From: Heliocidaris erythrogramma | Lineage: Eukaryota > Echinodermata > Echinoidea > Camarodonta > Echinometridae | DNA: 64,000 nucleotides | Reading direction: 5' to 3' | Assembly: GCA_025617745.1 (NCBI GenBank) | Contig: CM046869.1 | Coordinates: forward strand, 19,980,994-20,044,993 | Part shown: positions 57,871 through 64,000 of the stretch, piece after piece | Numbering within the stretch: the first letter of the stretch is position 1 | How the letters are laid out: each line of letters opens with the position of its first letter | Notes under the pieces: model-generated | Told to the model about the DNA's origin: nothing | Database searches by the model: none | Seen by the model: only the letters and a program-made list of their open reading frames with translations | Made by a program: the position numbers and the translations under genes

Positions 57871-57875
57871 TTAAC

Positions 57876-58083
57876 TTGATGGAATTGACAACTAATAAGC
57901 CGTCGGTTGATTTCAACATCATGATCAAGCTTGAATTATATGGTTCGGTGCATTATATTCTACCAATCCTTTGCCTGATTGCGAGATGAAGATTTACAGC
58001 GATATAATTATGCTCAAAGCTTGTGCAATACTCTGTGTCCCACCCGAGGTTTTTCAATACATTGTCATGTTAATCATAGTATC
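57876..58083 (+). repeat. Left arm of a 4.3-kb spaced inverted repeat
   Basis: From TTGATGGAATTGACAACTAA to CATGTTAATCATAGTAT this matches the reverse complement of 62023-62234 at roughly nine bases in ten, for example GTGTCCCACCCGAGG against CCTCGGGTGGGACAC. The arms enclose the other inverted repeats listed here. Confidence 0.85.
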
Positions 58084-59302
58084 TTTCAATTGAAAATGAT
58101 ATTTAGTATACACATTTTTTTTTATAGTACATTCTCATGACGATTCATAAGAATTCACTTGCTAATATTTCACAATTTGAAAACAGAAGAAGGTATATGT
58201 GGTAGACTCACACATGAATAAGATTTTATGTATTTGTTCTTGTTGGTTAGTTTTAAGGGCACAACATTCAACTTTAAATGTTTACACCAAGGGGGTATTA
58301 AAGCTGGTTATTCTTTTGCAAAGACTGTTCAACCAAACTTACAAGTTCATAAACCTTGCACAATCAAAAGTATTATACCAAAGGAATTAACTACCGGTAG
58401 TTATTGAAAACATTTGAGAAGTTAGTTAATAAACGGGTGTAACACCAAACCACTCATATGCTCAGTTTAAAAAAAGAGGGAGTACTACAATAAAAGGCCT
58501 ACCCCCTACCCGGCGTTTGCACGATTGATTTTGAACTAATTGAAGTGTTGTAGAGTCAAATAATTACAATTTATGATTATGCATAGATAGCAAGTATCAA
58601 CTCCTTGAACAGCCACGGAAAATTGGCTTTATCCTGTACGATTTTATAGCACTGATGTGTTATGCAGGGATGTTTCTTTTATCCTTCCTCAAGCTTCATG
58701 GGCATATTATTTTGATTTTTATGTTTGGTTCACGCCAAATGCCGATCAGCTGATAGCTCAATTAAGGGAAATTCCCTTTTCTGTATTTTATCATAAGAGG
58801 GAGACAAACATCTTCGATATACGATGGCCAGCTTATCTCTACTCTACTCTAGCTCTCTACTATACTCTATCGAGCTCTGAGCTGAGCCTTTGATCGATCG
58901 TGAAATCACTTCACATTCAGGAATCTCCTCTCCCTCCAGAGTCCAGGCAAGAGTTTGGTAAGGGTTCTTAATCTTATTTTCAATCAAGGTACATTGAGAT
59001 AATTCGTTTTTAATGTTTTTAATCAATGTACCTTGATTATTTTTAGATGTTATTCGTTACTGTAGTGTTAGATATCAGTCATAAAAACGCAGTCCTTGCC
59101 TTGGCAGCTTGGCCTTGTTAAAGTGTTATTATCTGATCATTCAGAGACAGATAACGTCTGCATGGTGACGGTCTGGCTTGAAAGTGTTTACAATGGCTTC
59201 CCTAAACAAATTCATTCATGCACGAGTGGAGGTTTTTGTCTATTATCATGACTTGCAAAATATTTATATAATATTGACTGACATTGAATGATATACCAAC
59301 CT

Positions 59303-59377
59303 AGGCTAGGCTATATTGCCCGATCTGTCAATCCAATATTGTCAATATTGGATTCAGAGAGGGATATAGCCTAGGAA
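59303..59377. repeat. Short foldback
   Basis: CCTAGGCTAGGCTATATT and GGATATAGCCTAGG pair, and inside them CAATCCAATATTG pairs with CAATATTGGATT. A separate 16-bp hairpin arm pair (AATCAAGGTACATTGA and TCAATGTACCTTGATT) lies at about 58983-59039. Confidence 0.65.
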
Positions 59378-59590
59378 AGTAGGATGTATGATGGGGGGAC
59401 CTAAAGCTACGCACTTTGTTTTCAGCAGCTAAAAGGTCACATAAATCACTGGCTTGTCACCAATTTCATTCCATATCCTGATTCTGGATATTCTAAAGTT
59501 GATTTGTGGAGAAAATTACGATGGGTGAATGTCAATAATGCACGTTTTCAGGTCGATATCAATGCCGATGTCAAATTTTGTTCTTAAATT

Positions 59591-59751
59591 AAGGGGTCCT
59601 AAAGCTACGCACATGCAATAAATGAATGCAAATCTTGATATTGAAATTGACTGTGTGTATCGCGTGTGTATTTAACCTGATTTGAACGCATTGCATTGCG
59701 CGTGTATGTGATTTGTATGGTGCGTAGCTTTAGGACCCCTTGCCATATCTC
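59591..59751. mobile_element. 161-bp MITE (GGGGTCCTAAAGCTACGCAC ends)
   Basis: The 20-base word GGGGTCCTAAAGCTACGCAC at 59593 is exactly inverted at 59730-59749. A third, diverged copy of the end (GGGGACCTAAAGCTACGCAC) lies at about 59396 in direct orientation, which may mark a larger or doubled element. Confidence 0.75.
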
Positions 59752-59771
59752 ATTCAATACAGTCAATATGT

Positions 59772-61360
59772 GTGACCCTCCACCACAAAACGACCAATAA
59801 GTAGGAAATTTGGGTTTTTAAAATTTCAACACACTTTGAAAGCTTAGATTCTGTCTTGTATGGACTAAGCAAACCATTGTAAATTACAATGAGAATGTCA
59901 ACGTCTCAGACAGGCTATGTTAATGACCAAAACAATAGGCCCTAGAGAAAACTGGCTGTAGTGTAAAGAAGAGTGACTATTGTTTTAAGAACGCCTAATC
60001 AGTGTCCTATTGTTTGTCCTAAGGTTAGGTCAAAACTCCCTAGCATACACTATGAAGTACTAATTGGATTTGGTTGAAACTTTCCATACCTTCAAAATAG
60101 ATACCGGTATTTGTTTGTTTCTATTGATTTTGAATATCAGACAGTGCATAGATTTTAAGCTGTATGATGCCTTTACCTAATACCGGCCTCTTAACGATGT
60201 TTCCAACGACTACGGCAAAGATTCTTCATGAAACGTAATGAAAATTCATCAGACTATTACCCAAATACTGGGGAACAAGATCCAGGTACTAACGAGCGAT
60301 AATACTTGCGCGTTCTTGTAGAAATGACGTTGCAATAGAGTCATCTCATTTTACGCATAGAGGGAGAAGTGCGTTTTAATTACCGACCCCTGCACATAGT
60401 CAATGGCAATTTATGAAAAGAGATTATTTTAATGAAAATATGAAAAATTAACAATAAATTGATAATATTTACGTTTTTATTCCTCATCTTGCTCTATTTT
60501 GGCTGTTCTCAACGTTGCTAGGCATTCTACGCGTAGTCCCATGGGTTGATTTGCAAGACGCGCGCTAGATGCCATGATACGCTTAATGGTCGGTATTATG
60601 ACTGGCCGGTATTATGACTGGCCGGTATTAGGTGAAGTGATCATACCAGAAAAGTGATGTGAAGTATTATCACTTCACCTAATACCGACCATTAATTAAG
60701 CGTATCATGGCATCTAGGGCGCGTCTTGCAAATCAACCCATGGGACTACGCGTAGAATGCCTAGCAACGTTGAGAACAGCCAAAATAGAGCAAGATGAGG
60801 AATAAAAACGTAAATATTATCAATTTATTGTTAATTTTTCATATTTTCATTAAAATAATCTCTTTTCATAAATTGCCATTGACTATGTGCAGGGGTCGGT
60901 AATTAAAACGCATTTCTCCCTCTATGCGTAAAATGAGATGACTCTATTGTGGCATCATTTCTACCAGAACGCGCAAGTATTATCGCTCGTCAGTACCTGG
61001 ATCTTGTTCCCCAGTATTTGGGTAGTAGTCTGATGAATTTTCATTACGTTTCATGCAGAATCTTTCCCATAGTCATTGGAAACATTGTTAAAGGTCGGTA
61101 TTAGGTAAAGGCATCATATAATCCCAGCAAGTTGACACAGTCTGAATGTCCAGGAAAACATGGTCATTTTGAGTGAGAGTAAAACATATTTCAACAAGGT
61201 ATTTTAACCTGAAATTTTGTCAGATGGTAGATTAATAAATGAACTTTAAGAAAATACAACAAAGTTAAAATCAAAATTTCCACCCCAAACCACCTTTTTC
61301 AGCTGTTTACTCTAAAACTCCCATTGCGACTTATTGGTCGTTTTGTGGTGGAGGGTCACA
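59772..61360. mobile_element. 1.59-kb TIR element (TGTGACCCTCCACCACAAAA ends)
   Basis: A 32-base terminal word starting TGTGACCCTCCACCACAAAA is exactly inverted at the other end (to 61360). AT-rich duplications are possible but unclear. No transposase is recognised. It encloses the large palindrome at 60164-61119. Confidence 0.85.
60164..61119. repeat. 0.95-kb near-perfect palindrome
   Basis: The left arm, ATGATGCCTTTACCTAATAC to about 60597, and the right arm, about 60680 to 61119, are reverse complements of about 435 bases with only scattered differences. At the centre the word GGCCGGTATTAT is repeated, and TAGGTGAAGTGAT is inverted. The terminal word CCTAATACCGGCC is also present, inverted, at the inner end of each arm. 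Each arm may therefore be one whole element, with the two arranged head to head. Confidence 0.9.
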
Positions 61361-62022
61361 TATTATTATCATTATCCATACTCCACAGGAAAATGATATA
61401 TGGCTAGAGTGCCCAAGTCTGCGCACACACGTAACTGCGCGATTCTAATAAAACAGCATGCAACGAACACAAAACTTTCATCTTTATCATAGCAATCGGT
61501 ATTCATGCAAAAAACGAGTCAAAATGATGAAAAGGGTCTTATTTCAGATATGTCATTCACAAGCCTCAAAATGTCATCTTTCATGTCAAAACTCCCAAAC
61601 TGCGTGTAAAATGAATGAGTGCGCAGACATGGGCTGTTAAAAATCTTGTTAAAATGACATTGTTCTTTACTTCTTGCTTTGATGAGATTTTTCATGTTTT
61701 TTGCAAACTTACTCTTTAGAATATCAGGAATAATAGAAAATTAAGCATTAGGCCTAGGGAGAGAAGAGGAACATTGGAGAAATTCTTGTTCATTTTCAGG
61801 TCAAATCCTAGGTGCGCAGACATAGGGCTCCCCATAATAAATAAAAATTATCTCACCAACCACATTCAGTTCACATGTATGTACATTAATTTTGACAACT
61901 GAAGTTTGACTTACCTTTTTATGACGTCATTAAGTATTCGCGCTTTGCATGTATTGCATTGTAAATTATCCGCGCATTGTATGTATTGCATGTATTGCGT
62001 ATAGAGTTACATAGTACGCAAT

Positions 62023-62234
62023 ACTGTGATTAACATGACAATGTATTGAAAAGCCTCGGGTGGGACACAGAGTATTGCACAAGTTTTGAGCATAATTATA
62101 TCGCTGTAAATCTTCATCTCACAATCAGGCAAAGGACTGGTAGAATATAAAGCACCGAACCATATCATTCAAGCTTGATCATGATGTTGAAATCAACGGG
62201 ACGGCATATTAGTTGCCATTTCCATCAAATTCCT
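62023..62234 (-). repeat. Right arm of the 4.3-kb spaced inverted repeat
   Basis: Reverse-complement partner of 57876-58083. Just before it lies a run of GCATGTATTGCA-like words (61946-62000). Confidence 0.85.
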
Positions 62235-62599
62235 GGCAGTCTACTGCCGACACTGCAGCCATTTTATGATTTACTTCCTGAAAAACACTGGACTGTAATA
62301 AATTGCTAATCCAGCCCAAAAGTCACACCTATGCCACTCACACTTCATGGACTATACAGAAATAACTGTCTTTTATGGGGAAATCTTTAATATTACTGAC
62401 ATTTGTGGAGCTGGAACAACCAATGATACAGAGAGACTGAAGCTTTTGGTCCAACAATGTTGTTGTTGGTTGGTTTGATGGCGATTTCCATTGGTGATTG
62501 TATGATTTTCGCCAGGCAGTATGTATGAGAGTGCTTGGTTTTCCTCTCCTCGATGTCACAGATCGTGCTGCATTTTGCTCTGTGGGATCGACAATGGCA

Positions 62600-62945
62600 C
62601 AGGCGTAGGATTTTTCAATGGTGGGGGGGGGGGGGGGGGCCAGACGTGAAGGATCCAACCGCATAGCCAGGATTTCATTTTTTTGGGGGGCGGTTGTGAG
62701 CACACGAAGAGTGCGAAATTGGTGATGAGCACGTAAAGCGGGCTCCCCAGGGGGTGGGAAGCTTTCGCGCGGGAGGAGGGAGCTGGAGCTTTGTGCACCC
62801 CTCCCCCCTCAGGCGTGAACCGCAAAAGTTCTGACGTTTTATAGCAAATTTGAGAGAAAGATGCTCATAGCACCTTTTTAATTTTTAGGCGGAAAGTTAT
62901 TTCGACGTCTGGACTGGTTTTCAGTTATTTGGACATATTGGAGAA
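62600..62945 (-). repeat. Dispersed repeat, copy D, with poly-G run
   Basis: A G-run at about 62622-62638 is followed by CGCAAAAGTTCTGACGTTTT and TAGCAAATTTGAGAGAAAGA, the inverted form of the family at 17440, 18745 and 20935. CGACGTCTGGACTGGTTTTC corresponds to CGACGCCGGGACTGATTTTC at 20990. Confidence 0.6.
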
Positions 62946-63670
62946 ATAAAATTTATCATCAGCGAGCAATTGGGGTGCATCTCACTCACTCAGGAGAGCG
63001 TCTATCCAAATCTAGAACATAGATGGTGCTACACTACATTGACCTTATTTTGACTGGTCAGCTTTGCGCGAGGCCATTATGACGTCAACTTGACTTTGGT
63101 GGTGGTGTACTGGTGCCGGTGATGGTGATGAAATGAAATAGAAATGAAATGTAAACTTCGGAAGTTCTGAAAATAGTAATATATTAAATGAAATGAGATG
63201 GAATACCATGTTACCCAACGTTTATTTTGACATTCTCTTTCGTATTGTCTTTTGATTCTGTAAGTAATTTAATTATTCATAGGAACAAAAGAGTTGTGAT
63301 TTGATAAAATACATACAAATGTATCTTTGAACATATTATTCTGGTGATAGAATTAATTTTGTTTTATATCTTGTCTTGTATACTTTTTTGAAATCAGAGT
63401 CTGGGAATCTCAAACAGCTATAGCCTATAAGCTTACCTACATTTAGAGGGCTATTTAGCCTAGGCTAATTATTTTATGGACATTTTCTCTTTTTTTAAGG
63501 GAAGAAAAACGACGAAAGAAAGAAAAAGAAGATTGAAAATATTGTTTGAGCTCTGAGAGAGTGTTTAATGGGATTTTTGTTTTGTTTTGTTCATAAGTAT
63601 CAATAAATAACGGGGGGTAATTAAGGGGAGGAGGCACAATAAAGGCAGCATGAAAACACCATATCACATC

Positions 63671-63850
63671 ACAATAGACCTGTTTACTAAGTTTTGATAT
63701 TTTTTTTGTAAAAATTTTATCCATAGGCCTACTTTTTAAACATAAGTTGTTCTGTTCTTGACAATCGGAAAGCTTGCCCAACATTATCAATAAGTAATGT
63801 ATGCAGATTGGATTCAAAGCATTGTAGTTCATTCATTTATAGCAGGTCAC
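63671..63850 (+). mobile_element. Partial relative of the AATAGACC MITE
   Basis: CAATAGACCTGTTTACTAAG, GGAAAGCTTGCCCAACATTA and AATGTATGCAGATTGGATTC follow the order of the 25303 copy with many changes. The right terminus is not recognisable. Confidence 0.55.
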
Positions 63851-64000
63851 AAGGCCGTAAGCAGAAATTTTTTCCTGGGGGGGCAAGATGATCGCTTTCA
63901 AAGGAACCCATAACTTGAAGTCTAAAACCCGATTTAAAAAAAGTATGATTTTGAAACTGGTCTATTATTTGGCATCTTCATTACAAGTCCATCAACAACA

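Overview
This window is nuclear DNA from an invertebrate deuterostome, most likely a sea urchin or another echinoderm. The reasons are spliced animal genes with GT-AG introns, very low gene density, many TACATGTA- and TAGGCCTA-type words, and TTAA-flanked miniature elements beginning AAAGGCCAAGTCCA, which I remember as common in sea urchin DNA. The species assignment is an inference and was not tested by any search.

Two genes look functional. (1) A FAM102/EEIG1-family gene on the minus strand enters with its first coding exon at 30.80-30.94 kb (acceptor-bounded 5' UTR to 31.05 kb) and continues with exon 2 at 8.54-8.66 kb. The intron between them is about 22 kb. Later exons lie beyond the left edge. 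(2) A two-exon sulfiredoxin gene (SRXN1) lies on the plus strand at 46.99-48.81 kb, complete with the catalytic cysteine, and has an N-terminal extension that looks mitochondrial.

Two decayed gene copies lie between them, pointing towards each other. On the plus strand (34.29-35.57 kb) is a copy of a P2X7-like C-terminal cytoplasmic-domain gene, with no channel part. It has in-frame stops, a frame shift and a missing Cys-rich middle. On the minus strand (46.4-40.5 kb) is a THAP-domain, transposase-like gene in at least four recognisable exon pieces, with frame shifts and one exon missing. Both start next to the same 19-bp block, in opposite orientation.

Most of the rest is transposon debris, layered in an order that can be read. 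Inside the FAM102 intron is a 7.46-kb block bounded by 27-bp inverted repeats (15.885-23.347 kb). It holds GA-rich tracts, several diverged repeats and a 95-bp satellite with a three-monomer higher-order pattern. Small inverted-repeat elements (TTAA-, TA- and hAT-like), tRNA-derived SINEs and foldbacks are scattered throughout. At 50.06-56.14 kb a Tc1-like miniature element was tandemly duplicated together with flanking DNA. One copy then received a 2.3-kb Helentron-like element and a 5'-truncated CR1/L2-type LINE whose reverse transcriptase frame is still open. The other copy keeps both empty sites. At 57.9-62.2 kb is a nest of inverted repeats that includes a 0.95-kb near-perfect palindrome. 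A 742-bp insertion at 44.96-45.70 kb has a strong short-loop hairpin at each end and 9-bp direct repeats outside.

I found no rRNA, CRISPR or prokaryotic features. Apart from the exons listed, the remaining sequence appears to be intron or intergenic DNA.
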